Shown here in pieces: positions 1-7,741 of a stretch of DNA of 16,339 nucleotides. The notes under the pieces were generated by a model. The model saw only the letters and a program-made list of their open reading frames with translations, had not been told where the DNA came from and ran no database searches. The position numbers and the translations under genes are program-made. Numbering within the stretch: the first letter of the stretch is position 1; every line of letters begins with the position of its first letter. The stretch covers positions 1-16,339 of the forward strand of contig JAEZHX010000047.1 of assembly GCA_023436765.1 (NCBI GenBank), in the 5' to 3' direction. The DNA comes from Bacillota bacterium (GTDB taxonomy: Bacteria > Bacillota > Clostridia > Lachnospirales > Lachnospiraceae).

Positions 1-546
1 TATCTGAAGCTGTTCGAAGACACAACCTTCTGGTTCGGCCAGGACAGCCAGAATATACACACTTTGATGCAGCAGATTTTCTCGGAGCTTGAGAAAAAGC
101 ATACCGCTTATCAGAAGCAGGTAGAAATCCTGCTTTCCCAGCTTATCGTTTCCCTGGTACGAAATTATGAAAACAACCAGGATATCCAAAGCCAGACAAA
201 GCCCTCTGATCTGGCTTACAGCAAATACTTTATCATTGAAGAATATTTTCTATATGAATATCAGGATCTGTCTCTGGAAACCCTGGCATCCCGTCTCGGC
301 TTAAGCCCAAGACAGACGCAGCGTCTGTTAAACCAGCATTATGGTAAGAACTTTCAGCAGAAGCGTACGGAGGCGAGGATGTCTGCCGCAGCCATTCTGT
401 TAGCGGATCCAAATAAGAGAATAACTGAGATTGCCTTAAATCTCGGGTACTCCTCCGTGGAGCATTTCTCTGCCGCTTTTATCAGGTATTATCATATCTC
501 AGCAAGACAATACCGCAAAATCAATATGGACACCGGAATATCCTGA
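1..546 (+). CDS. AraC-family transcriptional regulator, 5'-truncated by window edge
   Basis: The frame is open from base 1 to the TGA at 544-546 (181 codons), so the true start lies upstream; internal TTG/ATG codons at 64-69 are unlikely to be the start. The last ~100 residues match the AraC/XylS DNA-binding domain: a first helix-turn-helix around 'LSLETLASRLGLSPRQTQRL', and a second around 'RITEIALNLGYSSVEHFSAAF' closing with the typical 'HISARQYRK' tail. The visible ~80 residues before it are helical and look like the end of a sensor or linker domain; no ligand can be inferred. AraC proteins bind promoter DNA as effector-responsive activators or repressors. The gene is convergent with the nitroreductase, separated by the inverted-repeat element at 567-806, so its target is more likely upstream of the window. 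The family call is firm; the target and inducer are unknown. Confidence 0.9.
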   Translation, partial: YLKLFEDTTFWFGQDSQNIHTLMQQIFSELEKKHTAYQKQVEILLSQLIVSLVRNYENNQDIQSQTKPSDLAYSKYFIIEEYFLYEYQDLSLETLASRLGLSPRQTQRLLNQHYGKNFQQKRTEARMSAAAILLADPNKRITEIALNLGYSSVEHFSAAFIRYYHISARQYRKINMDTGIS

Positions 547-566
547 TGAAACACGCGAACCTGCGC

Positions 567-806
567 AAGGGGCTGTTTCAAAATAAGCTTAATAAATACA
601 AGAGGCCCTTTATGTTCCCCATAATGCACTGTTTGCTGAACAGATTGAGGATTATGTAATGTCAGCTGCGGACATTTTGTCCGAAGATGGCATTCATAAT
701 CAAAATCTGTCCAGGAACCAAGTGTGTACACAACTTGTTAGAACAAGTTGCGTGGGTACATATATGGAGCCTCTTGAATCTCTAAGCCACTATGAAACAG
801 CCCCTT
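567..806. mobile_element. 240-bp MITE-like element with terminal inverted repeats
   Basis: The perfect 14-bp repeat aaggggctgtttca (567-580) recurs inverted as tgaaacagcccctt (793-806). Similarity continues inward: the left arm reaches caagaggc (599-606) and the right arm gcctcttg (771-778), giving imperfect arms of about 40 bp. The interior has a 5-bp hairpin (669-683) and a palindrome (731-750). No transposase-length frame is present. The outer sequence ggggctgtttca resembles termini I recall for some insertion sequences (IS1182-like), but this was not searched. No clear target-site duplication is visible. The element fills the gap between two convergent genes and ends 8 bp past the nitroreductase stop, so folding of its ends could also act as a two-way terminator. 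A decayed IS remnant is the alternative. Confidence 0.6.
731..750. repeat. Perfect 9-bp palindrome inside the MITE-like element
   Basis: caacttgttagaacaagttg is two 9-bp arms separated by 2 bp, with partly complementary flanks (tgtac before, gtaca after). It could be a protein-binding site or an RNA hairpin. No T-tract follows on the plus strand, so it is not a simple terminator. Confidence 0.5.
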
Positions 807-814
807 AAAGATCA

Positions 815-1378
815 TTATTCAATCAATGTAATTTTGTCCAGATCCGGTGTATGAGGTTGTTTTGCCGTGTTCTCATAACCTATCAGGACGGAAGCCCCAA
901 AAGCAAACCCTTCCGGGAATCCTAATCTCTTGCTGAATTCCTCTGCGCGCTTACCACTGGCAAAGGCAGTACCTGTTAATCCGCATATTACATTGGCTAA
1001 ACCAAGAGAGGCGGCTGCCAGCGCAATAGTCTGACATACAATACCACAGTCGATCAATGCACCGGCATATTCTGCAGGATCAATTGGAATTATGATCATG
1101 CAGGGTGCACCGTAAAAAAGCTTTCCTCCCCGATCCATAATTCTGTTATAGGTTGATTTATCCTCCAGGCTTTCCAGATAGGACATACCTTCAGCTTCCA
1201 TCTCATTTATTAATTCCCTGTCCTTAACTACGATTATCCGCCAAGCCTGCCTGTTCATCCCACTGGGTGCCTGAACTGCAGCTTCTGCGATAGCCCTAAG
1301 TAACTCATCTGCAGGCATCTCCTCCTTATAATCTCTGCAGGAATATCTCCTTGCTATTACCTGTAATGTCTCATTCAT
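815..1378 (-). CDS. Nitroreductase family FMN-dependent oxidoreductase
   Basis: 187 residues, a normal length for a small nitroreductase-fold protein. These cytoplasmic homodimers hold FMN and reduce nitro compounds, quinones or flavins with NAD(P)H. Visible family features are the N-terminal FMN-phosphate-binding stretch 'ARRYSCRDYK' (about residues 9-18), 'QAPSGMNRQAW' (about 36-46), and the C-terminal segment 'DCGIVCQTIALAAASLGL', the usual FMN-site/dimer helix. The ATG at 1376-1378 has an aaaaggagc RBS (1386-1394) at good distance. A TTGACT-N16-TAGAAT promoter lies at 1451-1478. The gene is divergent from superoxide dismutase, with Fur-type palindromes in the shared spacer, which fits a redox or metal-stress role. 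The natural substrate cannot be told from sequence. Confidence 0.88.
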   Translation of the reverse strand: MNETLQVIARRYSCRDYKEEMPADELLRAIAEAAVQAPSGMNRQAWRIIVVKDRELINEMEAEGMSYLESLEDKSTYNRIMDRGGKLFYGAPCMIIIPIDPAEYAGALIDCGIVCQTIALAAASLGLANVICGLTGTAFASGKRAEEFSKRLGFPEGFAFGASVLIGYENTAKQPHTPDLDKITLIE

Positions 1379-1450
1379 TGCATATGCTCCTTTTCTATTC
1401 TATTCGTATCAATTTATCATTTTCATTCGTTTTGCCAACAATACAATTAT

Positions 1451-1478
1451 ATTCTAGCACATCTGGAATCGAAGTCAA
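1451..1478 (-). promoter_or_regulatory. Candidate sigma-A promoter of the nitroreductase gene
   Basis: On the minus strand, a -35 TTGACT (1473-1478) and a -10 TAGAAT (1451-1456) are separated by 16 bp, each matching consensus at 5 of 6 positions. The predicted leader to the ATG is about 65 nt. Confidence 0.5.
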
Positions 1479-1520
1479 ATCAACTAATCATAGATATCCC
1501 TTATAGTAATATCTTACAAA

Positions 1521-1535
1521 TGAGAACGATTCTCA
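1521..1535. promoter_or_regulatory. Fur-like operator candidate (tgagaacgattctca)
   Basis: A near-perfect 7-1-7 palindrome, tgagaac-g-attctca, close to the classical Fur core TGATAATNATTATCA. It lies between the divergent nitroreductase and sod promoters, 43 bp upstream of the nitroreductase -35. Iron- or manganese-responsive control of one or both genes is inferred, not shown. Confidence 0.5.
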
Positions 1536-1574
1536 CATCATAAATTTGTCCATTTTATAGAAAATTATATTTTT

Positions 1575-1589
1575 TACAATTAAATTGTA
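1575..1589. promoter_or_regulatory. PerR/Fur-family operator candidate (tacaattaaattgta)
   Basis: A perfect 7-1-7 palindrome, tacaatt-a-aattgta, ending 8 bp before the proposed sod -35 element. Its size, centre and AT-rich arms resemble the PerR box TTATAATNATTATAA. Given the superoxide dismutase immediately downstream, peroxide or metal control is a reasonable inference. Confidence 0.5.
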
Positions 1590-1597
1590 TTTAACTC

Positions 1598-1626
1598 TTT
1601 TCATGATCTGATATTTGATTTATAAT
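1598..1626 (+). promoter_or_regulatory. Candidate sigma-A promoter of sod
   Basis: A perfect -10 TATAAT (1621-1626) is preceded at 17 bp by a weak -35 TTTTCA (1598-1603). The weak -35 with an adjacent palindrome at 1575-1589 suits a regulated promoter. Confidence 0.5.
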
Positions 1627-1666
1627 ATAAACATCAATAAATAATAAAATGAAAAGGAGAATAATT

Positions 1667-2290
1667 ATGCTAAAACAATTAGAATTAACATATAACTTCA
1701 GCGCTCTTGAGCCCCATATTGACGAGCTTACAATGATCACTCATTATACCAAGCATCATGCAGCCTATACTGCTAATCTGAATACAGCTCTTGAAAAAAC
1801 TCCCGCACTCGCCGGGAAAACAATAGAGGAGATCCTTAGCAGTGTTGCCGATCTGTCCGATGAGTCCCTGAAAACAGTCCTGAGGAATAACGGAGGAGGA
1901 TATTATAATCATAACCTATATTTCTCAACCCTGTCTCCGGATGGCTTACGACATCCCGAGGGAGACCTCCTAAAACAGATTGAGAAGGATTTCGGAAGCT
2001 TTGATCATTTAAAGGAGAAGCTGAACAATGCAGCCGCTACCCGGTTTGGTTCCGGCTGGGCATGGTTATCGACCGACAAATCCGGTAATCTTAGTGTATC
2101 CTCCAGTCCCAATCAGGATAATCCACTGTTTGAAACCCGCGGAGCAATCGTTCCGATCCTTGGGATCGATGTCTGGGAGCATGCATATTATCTCAAGTAT
2201 AAAAATCTGCGCCTGGATTACATCAATGCCTTATATTCGGTCCTTGACTGGAAACAGATTGCTAAGAACTATCATGAGGCCAGAGCATAG
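1667..2290 (+). CDS. sodA: Superoxide dismutase, Mn-type (Fe/Mn family)
   Basis: 207 residues from the ATG at 1667, chosen because aaggaga (1654-1660) sits 6 nt upstream; an in-frame ATG at 1649 has no such site. The enzyme converts superoxide to oxygen and hydrogen peroxide in the cytoplasm. The four metal ligands are visible: H26 in 'THYTKHH', H82 in 'GGGYYNH', and D168 and H172 in 'GIDVWEH'. Y34 and the 'GSGWAWL' block are also kept. Q150 in 'SPNQD', with glycines at 76-78, is the pattern of Mn rather than Fe enzymes, so Mn or cambialistic use is predicted. One oddity is tyrosine 79 where most relatives have histidine (GGHxNH). Divergent from the nitroreductase, with two Fur-type palindromes upstream and a strong terminator downstream, so it is transcribed alone. 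Confidence 0.95.
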   Translation: MLKQLELTYNFSALEPHIDELTMITHYTKHHAAYTANLNTALEKTPALAGKTIEEILSSVADLSDESLKTVLRNNGGGYYNHNLYFSTLSPDGLRHPEGDLLKQIEKDFGSFDHLKEKLNNAAATRFGSGWAWLSTDKSGNLSVSSSPNQDNPLFETRGAIVPILGIDVWEHAYYLKYKNLRLDYINALYSVLDWKQIAKNYHEARA

Positions 2291-2321
2291 AGGTGAGTAA
2301 AGTGATTTCATAAGGTTCTAT

Positions 2322-2363
2322 TCATAAAGCCGGGGCATATCATCCTCTGCCCCGGCTTTATGA
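2322..2363. terminator. Bidirectional rho-independent terminator between sod and the GGDEF-EAL gene
   Basis: A perfect 16-bp stem (2322-2337 with 2348-2363) carries the GC core gccggggca and a 10-nt loop. AT-rich arm bases (ataaa / tttat) supply T tracts in both directions. It starts 31 bp after the sod stop and ends 7 bp from the stop of the convergent gene. Confidence 0.92.
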
Positions 2364-2370
2364 TCTAAAT

Positions 2371-5124
2371 TCACTTATCTGGATACATTTTTTCGTTATA
2401 AAAGTCTATAAACTCATGAACAGGTATGGGGTTGCTGAAATAATATCCCTGCAATTCATCGCAATCCTTCTCTAATAGCTTCTCCACCTGCTCCATTGTT
2501 TCTACTCCCTCCGCTAAGGTCTTCAGATTTAATGTCTTTGCCATTGATATGATGGAAAATGTGATGTCCCGATTATGAATTTCATCCAGTCTGCTGACAA
2601 AGGATCTGTCAATCTTCAGATAATCGATGGGGAGCCTCGTTAAGTAGCTTAAGGAGGAAAAGCCTGTTCCAAAATCATCAAGAGCTATCCCAATACCCAA
2701 ATCCTTAATTGCCTTCAAATAGTCAACCGCCCGGTTAAGATCATGAATGAACATGCTTTCTGTTATTTCAATCACAAGCTGTATCTCCTGCTCAGAATAA
2801 TATGATAACATTTGCTGCAGCTGCGTAATAAAGTCAGTATTATCAAATTGCTTCACAGATACGTTAATTGCCAGTTTAATCCTGATACCATGCTCCTTTA
2901 GGTACTGATCTATCCTGAAAATCTCTGTGATAATCCAGCTGCTGATCGGCAGAATAAGACCATTCTCCTCAGCTGCCGGTATAAAATTCATTGGTGCTAT
3001 CCTTTCACCGTCCCTGTTCCATCGAATCAGGGCTTCTGCACCAATGATTGTATAGCGGTTATCCCTAAATTCTATCTGAGGTTGGAGGAACAACTCAAAT
3101 TCCCCATTCTGTATTGCCTTATTTAGTCTGATCTGAAGCTCTAGCTGCTCTTGATTTCTTTTCTCAATCTCCGCTGACGAGAAAACATACTTTCCCCTTC
3201 CTGATTCCTTGGAGTGATACATGGCACTGTCCGCTTTTCTGAGAATTCCCTCTAGGGTTATGTCGTCATCAGGTGCAATCGCTATGCCAATACTTATTTC
3301 TATGGACACTTCCTTACCCTTTAAAACAAATGGCTTCCTTACCTGCTTAATGATATCCTCAGCGATACCTGCAGCGATCTCAGCACAGTTTTTTCCTTCC
3401 ATCAGAAGTGTAAATTCATCTCCTCCTAATCTGGACAGCATGTCCTCTTCACGAATTACTGACTGTATTCTTTTTGATACCTCAATGAGCAGTAAATCTC
3501 CTGCATCATGTCCCAGAGAATCATTAATTACTTTAAAGCGGTCGATATCCATAAAAAACACAGCTACACGGGTTTTATTTCTTTTCGTTCTGGCTAACGA
3601 AGTATTCAGACGATCATAAAACAGCGTTCTGTTAGGAATTCCGGTTAATGAATCATAATATGCAAGCAGATGGATATCCTGTTCAGCCTTTTTCATCTTT
3701 GTAATGTCTGAGGAGATACCAATATAATTTGATATCTTACCATCCGAATCATAGATTGTTGTAATCGACATCCATTTCGGATATACCTCACCTGTTTTTC
3801 GTTTATCCCAGATTTCACCTTCCCAGAAGCCTACCGTATTCAACTCATCCCACATGTTTCGATAGAAGAAAATATCATGATAGTCCGATTTGAAGATTTT
3901 CGGATTTTGTCCAATGATCTCTTCCTCTGAATAACCTGAAATTTTAGTCATTGATTCATTAATACGGATGATGTTATTATGTTCATCCGTAATGACGATT
4001 CCCTCCAACGCCTGGTTAATTATCTTATCTGAAATAATCAACTCATCGTTGAGCCGTAATAAACTGTTAAGCTGCTCCTTGATCTGTGTAATGTCATGCA
4101 GTAGATAGAGTCTTCCTATCTTCTTATGATCCGCATCAAAAATGTCCTCAACATGGATGCTGTAGTATGAATGATTACTCTCATTCTGCACCACCATGAT
4201 GTTCTCTTTCGCCGTATCCAGAGGCAGTGATAATTCGTTAATCATCGTGATATGTTGGACTACATCATATATTTTCCTACCAATCAGTTTACTAATATGA
4301 TTTAACTTTCTTAGTTCGACGTCTCCATACCTTTGGATGAATTCTATACTTTTCGGATTAGCATCAATGATACAATCATCATTGTCTAGGACAAAAAGCA
4401 GATCCCTTATGTTTTCAATTACCAACTCTCTGGCATAGGGTATGATCATTGTTTTGGGGAGATGAAATACACCCCAATAGAACAATGATAAAGTTAATAA
4501 CGTAATAATTGGTGTTGTATCTATCGGTATGATTAATATTTTTTGAGTAATAAATAAAACATTGATGATAAAGGTTGCAGTGCAGCCTATAAAAACAAAC
4601 ATACTTTGTTTACGATAAATTTTAGGAGCTTTCATTGACCTGAGGAATAGCAGATAACACGTAATAAGGATAAGCACATAGGAGTACAACGCATTAACAT
4701 AAAAGCCAACATTCTTCGTGTATGTATAGATTGGAACACCCTTAAGATAATAAACCTCAGGTTCTGTGATAAACCGATAGGGCAGGTATCCCGTAATAAC
4801 AGAAGCCAATGACAAAGCAGGTATCAAAAACATTAAGACTTTATTGATCCGTCTGATCTGTTTATATTTTTTAATAAAAATCACTGTTGTTATCAGCAGA
4901 ACAGGAGGTACCAGAATAACTCCTATGTATTTCAACCTCTGGAACAGAAGAACCCATTTCATAGGAACGACAAAACTAAGCAACTCCATTAATATCCAGA
5001 AGGAGACCAAAAATGACATCGATAAGAGTCTTCTGGATATATCAATTTTGCTGCTCTTAAGTAAAAAAGCGATTAAAATCATACTTAATATAAATCCGAC
5101 GAAGTACATTGCTCCAAAAATCAT
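2371..5124 (-). CDS. Membrane sensor 7TM-PAS-PAS-GGDEF-EAL, c-di-GMP cyclase/phosphodiesterase
   Basis: 917 residues from ATG 5124, which has the purine-rich aagaagtgag just upstream; a GTG two codons earlier (5130) is the alternative. Residues 1-~225 hold about seven hydrophobic helices, like the 7TM sensor region of histidine kinases. PAS folds follow at ~235-345 and ~365-480 (second with 'ISGYSEEEIIGQNP'). The GGDEF domain (~485-650) has an intact GGDEF (567-571) and the inhibitory RxxD (REED) five residues before it. The EAL domain (~660-905) keeps EAL (697-699), 'NVS', 'EITES', 'DDFGTG', 'LKID', 'AEGVE' and 'QGYYF', so both making and breaking c-di-GMP look possible. It likely couples an unknown membrane or redox cue to c-di-GMP level. 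Monocistronic, with its own promoter; no c-di-GMP riboswitch seen. Confidence 0.93.
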   Translation of the reverse strand: MIFGAMYFVGFILSMILIAFLLKSSKIDISRRLLSMSFLVSFWILMELLSFVVPMKWVLLFQRLKYIGVILVPPVLLITTVIFIKKYKQIRRINKVLMFLIPALSLASVITGYLPYRFITEPEVYYLKGVPIYTYTKNVGFYVNALYSYVLILITCYLLFLRSMKAPKIYRKQSMFVFIGCTATFIINVLFITQKILIIPIDTTPIITLLTLSLFYWGVFHLPKTMIIPYARELVIENIRDLLFVLDNDDCIIDANPKSIEFIQRYGDVELRKLNHISKLIGRKIYDVVQHITMINELSLPLDTAKENIMVVQNESNHSYYSIHVEDIFDADHKKIGRLYLLHDITQIKEQLNSLLRLNDELIISDKIINQALEGIVITDEHNNIIRINESMTKISGYSEEEIIGQNPKIFKSDYHDIFFYRNMWDELNTVGFWEGEIWDKRKTGEVYPKWMSITTIYDSDGKISNYIGISSDITKMKKAEQDIHLLAYYDSLTGIPNRTLFYDRLNTSLARTKRNKTRVAVFFMDIDRFKVINDSLGHDAGDLLLIEVSKRIQSVIREEDMLSRLGGDEFTLLMEGKNCAEIAAGIAEDIIKQVRKPFVLKGKEVSIEISIGIAIAPDDDITLEGILRKADSAMYHSKESGRGKYVFSSAEIEKRNQEQLELQIRLNKAIQNGEFELFLQPQIEFRDNRYTIIGAEALIRWNRDGERIAPMNFIPAAEENGLILPISSWIITEIFRIDQYLKEHGIRIKLAINVSVKQFDNTDFITQLQQMLSYYSEQEIQLVIEITESMFIHDLNRAVDYLKAIKDLGIGIALDDFGTGFSSLSYLTRLPIDYLKIDRSFVSRLDEIHNRDITFSIISMAKTLNLKTLAEGVETMEQVEKLLEKDCDELQGYYFSNPIPVHEFIDFYNEKMYPDK

Positions 5125-5174
5125 ACTCACTTCTTATAATAAAATGCATTATAACCTTTCCAGTTTATGTTGTT

Positions 5175-5203
5175 ATTTTAACAGAATTTACTATTTTTTT
5201 CAA
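5175..5203 (-). promoter_or_regulatory. Sigma-A promoter of the GGDEF-EAL gene
   Basis: On the minus strand, -35 TTGAAA (5198-5203), a 17-bp spacer and -10 TAAAAT (5175-5180) lie about 50 bp upstream of the start codon, each 5 of 6 to consensus. The spacing is ideal. Confidence 0.6.
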
Positions 5204-5233
5204 CAAAATATGCCTAAGCATCGAACAATAAAA

Positions 5234-5278
5234 ATCCAGCTTCGAAGTCATGTATCTCACATGATACTTTATCGAAGC
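5234..5278 (-). terminator. Terminator of the ku-ligD operon overlapping the ligD stop codon
   Basis: Nested hairpin: outer arms 5272-5278 / 5239-5245 (7 bp, gcttcga), inner arms 5259-5264 / 5248-5253 (6 bp), then a T-rich tract (atttttattg) on the minus strand. The outer stem contains the last ligD codons, and the stop lies inside the hairpin. Confidence 0.6.
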
Positions 5279-7737
5279 CTTTGGTAGTTCTCAAAAAAGC
5301 CCTTCCAAGGGTCGTTACCACTTCGTCTCAGCAGAGCCTCAGCCATCGAAATTCCATCGGGCGCTACCGTGTCAAGCTCCTCCCAGGAGATTGGCATGGA
5401 TACCCTGGCTCCTTTTCTCGCCCGCAGTGAATAGGGGGCGATGCTGGTAGCACCCCTCCCGTTTCTCATCCAGTCGATAAAGATCTTACCGGAGCGTCTG
5501 GCTTTTCTGACATTACTCGTATAACGGTCCGGCCATTTATGCTCCATCACCTCGGCTACCCGCCTTGCAAAGTCATGAAATACCTCCCAGGTTGCAGCCG
5601 GCTTCAGTGGAACGACTACATGATACCCTTTGCCACCGCTGGTCTTAAGATAGGAGGTTAATGACAGCTCGGTCAGAATATTCTTCACATCCAGCACCCC
5701 CTGGCGTACCCTGTCCAGTTCCATTCCCTCGTCCGGGTCCAGATCAAATACCAACAGATCGGGCATTTCCAGTGTCTCGACACTGCTGCCCCAGATATGA
5801 AACTCCAGGGTGCCCATCTGAGCTTCCGATACGAGACCGGCTGTGTTTTCAATATAGAAGTATTCCTCCGTCTCTCCACTGCCGGTAGCCACCGGGATTG
5901 TGATTACCTCTTTACTTCCCGGACCAGGATGCTTCTTGAAGAAGCAGGTTTGTGATATTCCCTTCGGACAGCGTATCGTACTGAGGAGCCTATGGGCCAC
6001 ATACGGCAGCATGCGCTCTGATATCTCCGCGTAGTAACGGACTACATCCTCCTTACGTATCCTGGGATCATCAAATAACACCTTATCCGGGTTCGAAATT
6101 TTAATCCCTTGGATCACGAGGCCACTTGTATTTATCCCCATTGTAATCTCTCCCTCAGTCGTGTCTTTGGACTGCATCGCTTCATCAACTTCTTCTCCAT
6201 CTTCTATCTCTTCTGCTGCTTTCTCCCTTCTGATTGTCCTGGGATCCTTATCCGTACGCAAACCTTTGTAGCTTGCCTGTCTTAAATGATTGTCCTCGGT
6301 CCATTCAACAAACTTTATTTCTGCAACAAACTTAGGTTCCAGCCATAGGATCTCTTCCTTCGCCCTGAGCTTTGGTGGCGTTAGAAATGGGGAAGTCATT
6401 GTCCGTATATTCTTAAATTTATCTTCCAGAGTCTTCATTTCAGCTTCGCTGATGCCGGTTCCCGCACGGCCTGCATATACCAGGTCTTCCCCCTCATAGA
6501 TGCCAAGGAGAAGTGAACTGATACCACTGATTATTTTGTCAGACCTGGTATAACCTCCGATGACGAATTCCTGCCTTTTATCACATTTCAGTTTGATCCA
6601 GTCACCGTTTCTTGTACCGCTATAGACAGAGTCGGCCTTCTTACCGACGATCCCTTCCATATCTGCCTCACAGGCTACGGCAAAGCTTTCCTTCCCTTGT
6701 CCTCTGATATGGCGGCTGTAATATAGATTTTTAGGGGCAGCCTTCAATAGCTGCTCAAGTATTTCCTTCCGCTTTATTAGAGGATGTCCCCGAAGATCAC
6801 TCCCATCCAATGCCAGAAGATCAAAAATAATATAGGTAAGATTCTTGCCCTTCGGGTTCTTCCTATAATTCTGAAGTGCCTGAAAATCCGTCTTACCGGC
6901 TGTATCCGTGACCGCTATTTCTCCGTCCAGTACCATTGGCCTTCCTGCTGAGAAGCTGATCAGAGAGGCTGCAATCTGATGAAACCGGTTGACATAATCG
7001 TTCCCGTTCCTAGTAAGCAGCCGGGCACTGTTGCCTTCCACAAAGGCAAGGATTCTATATCCGTCATATTTCAGCTCATAGAGCCAATTCTCATCCTCGG
7101 GAGCGGTCTTAACTAACTTAGCCAGCTGCACCTCTGCCATGTGAAAGGGATTTTTTATGAACTTCTCATTTTCACCCTTCTCGATTTCCTCCATGGTACG
7201 ACCGGTCCGGATGCTGGTAATAAAATCTGATATTCCGTCCGTATCCCTCACATACTCGTCCTTCTCCTTCAGCAATAGCCAGTTATCCTCTGCCCCTTCC
7301 GCTTTTCCTTTGATTCGGATCAAAGCCCACCTTCCCAGGAGCCTTCTCCCATGCAGGACAAACTTCAGCACGCCTTCACGCAAGCCCTCTTCCACATTAC
7401 CGAAAGGTTCCCAAAGGCCTTCGTCCCAGAGCATGACTGTCCCTCCGCCGTATTCCCCTTTGGGAATCGTACCTTCAAAATTCCGGTATTCCAGGGGATG
7501 GTCCTCCACCTGTATGGCGAGTCTCTTATCCAGTTTATGATAGGAGGGGCCCTTGGGTACCGCCCAGCTTAAGAGAACTCCCGCCCACTCCAGGCGCAGA
7601 TCATAATGCTCTTTGCGCGCCATATGGTGCTGAACAACAAACCTCAGGCCCTCCGCTGATGACTCTGCATCACCTTCGGGCTCTGAGGTTCTTTCAAAAT
7701 TCCTTTTTTGCTTGTACTCTTGTAAGTCTCCCATCAT
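5269..7737 (-). CDS. ligD: DNA ligase D, phosphoesterase-ligase-polymerase (NHEJ)
   Basis: 822 residues from the ATG at 7737, 4 bp after the ku stop, suggesting translational coupling; the reading frame also continues upstream inside ku, but only from a TTG. LigD fills, trims and seals DNA ends held by Ku. Domain order is 3'-phosphoesterase (~30-185), ATP-dependent ligase (~200-500), primase-polymerase (~535-815). The phosphoesterase keeps H38, H44, D46, R48, H80 and Y84. The ligase has catalytic K223 in 'ELKYDGYR', 'LDGEIAV', 'EGIVGKK' and 'WIKLK'. The polymerase has D665/D667 in 'VFDLDP', 'SGGKGYH' (700-706) and D755 in 'IFIDW'. An acidic linker (~505-530) joins the last two. The order matches my recollection of Pseudomonas LigD rather than Bacillus LigD (ligase-polymerase only). 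All three active sites look intact. Confidence 0.96.
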   Translation of the reverse strand: MMGDLQEYKQKRNFERTSEPEGDAESSAEGLRFVVQHHMARKEHYDLRLEWAGVLLSWAVPKGPSYHKLDKRLAIQVEDHPLEYRNFEGTIPKGEYGGGTVMLWDEGLWEPFGNVEEGLREGVLKFVLHGRRLLGRWALIRIKGKAEGAEDNWLLLKEKDEYVRDTDGISDFITSIRTGRTMEEIEKGENEKFIKNPFHMAEVQLAKLVKTAPEDENWLYELKYDGYRILAFVEGNSARLLTRNGNDYVNRFHQIAASLISFSAGRPMVLDGEIAVTDTAGKTDFQALQNYRKNPKGKNLTYIIFDLLALDGSDLRGHPLIKRKEILEQLLKAAPKNLYYSRHIRGQGKESFAVACEADMEGIVGKKADSVYSGTRNGDWIKLKCDKRQEFVIGGYTRSDKIISGISSLLLGIYEGEDLVYAGRAGTGISEAEMKTLEDKFKNIRTMTSPFLTPPKLRAKEEILWLEPKFVAEIKFVEWTEDNHLRQASYKGLRTDKDPRTIRREKAAEEIEDGEEVDEAMQSKDTTEGEITMGINTSGLVIQGIKISNPDKVLFDDPRIRKEDVVRYYAEISERMLPYVAHRLLSTIRCPKGISQTCFFKKHPGPGSKEVITIPVATGSGETEEYFYIENTAGLVSEAQMGTLEFHIWGSSVETLEMPDLLVFDLDPDEGMELDRVRQGVLDVKNILTELSLTSYLKTSGGKGYHVVVPLKPAATWEVFHDFARRVAEVMEHKWPDRYTSNVRKARRSGKIFIDWMRNGRGATSIAPYSLRARKGARVSMPISWEELDTVAPDGISMAEALLRRSGNDPWKGFFENYQRLR

Positions 7738-7741
7738 AGTC

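Noticed and set aside
492..731. 79-codon minus-strand ORF across the AraC 3' end and the repeat element
   Set aside because: No RBS; it overlaps real coding sequence and a non-coding element; no recognisable domain.
3221..3619. 132-codon plus-strand ORF inside the GGDEF-EAL gene
   Set aside because: Lies antisense to the intact GGDEF domain; composition is that of a reverse-frame shadow.
5125..5268. c-di-GMP riboswitch upstream of the GGDEF-EAL gene
   Set aside because: The spacer holds a terminator and promoter but is short and lacks the conserved riboswitch core.
4844..5287. 147-codon plus-strand ORF across the GGDEF-EAL 5' end and spacer
   Set aside because: Antisense to membrane helices and to a good minus-strand promoter and terminator; no RBS or domain.
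7157..7540. 127-codon plus-strand ORF inside ligD
   Set aside because: Serine/proline-rich reverse complement of the conserved LigD phosphoesterase region.
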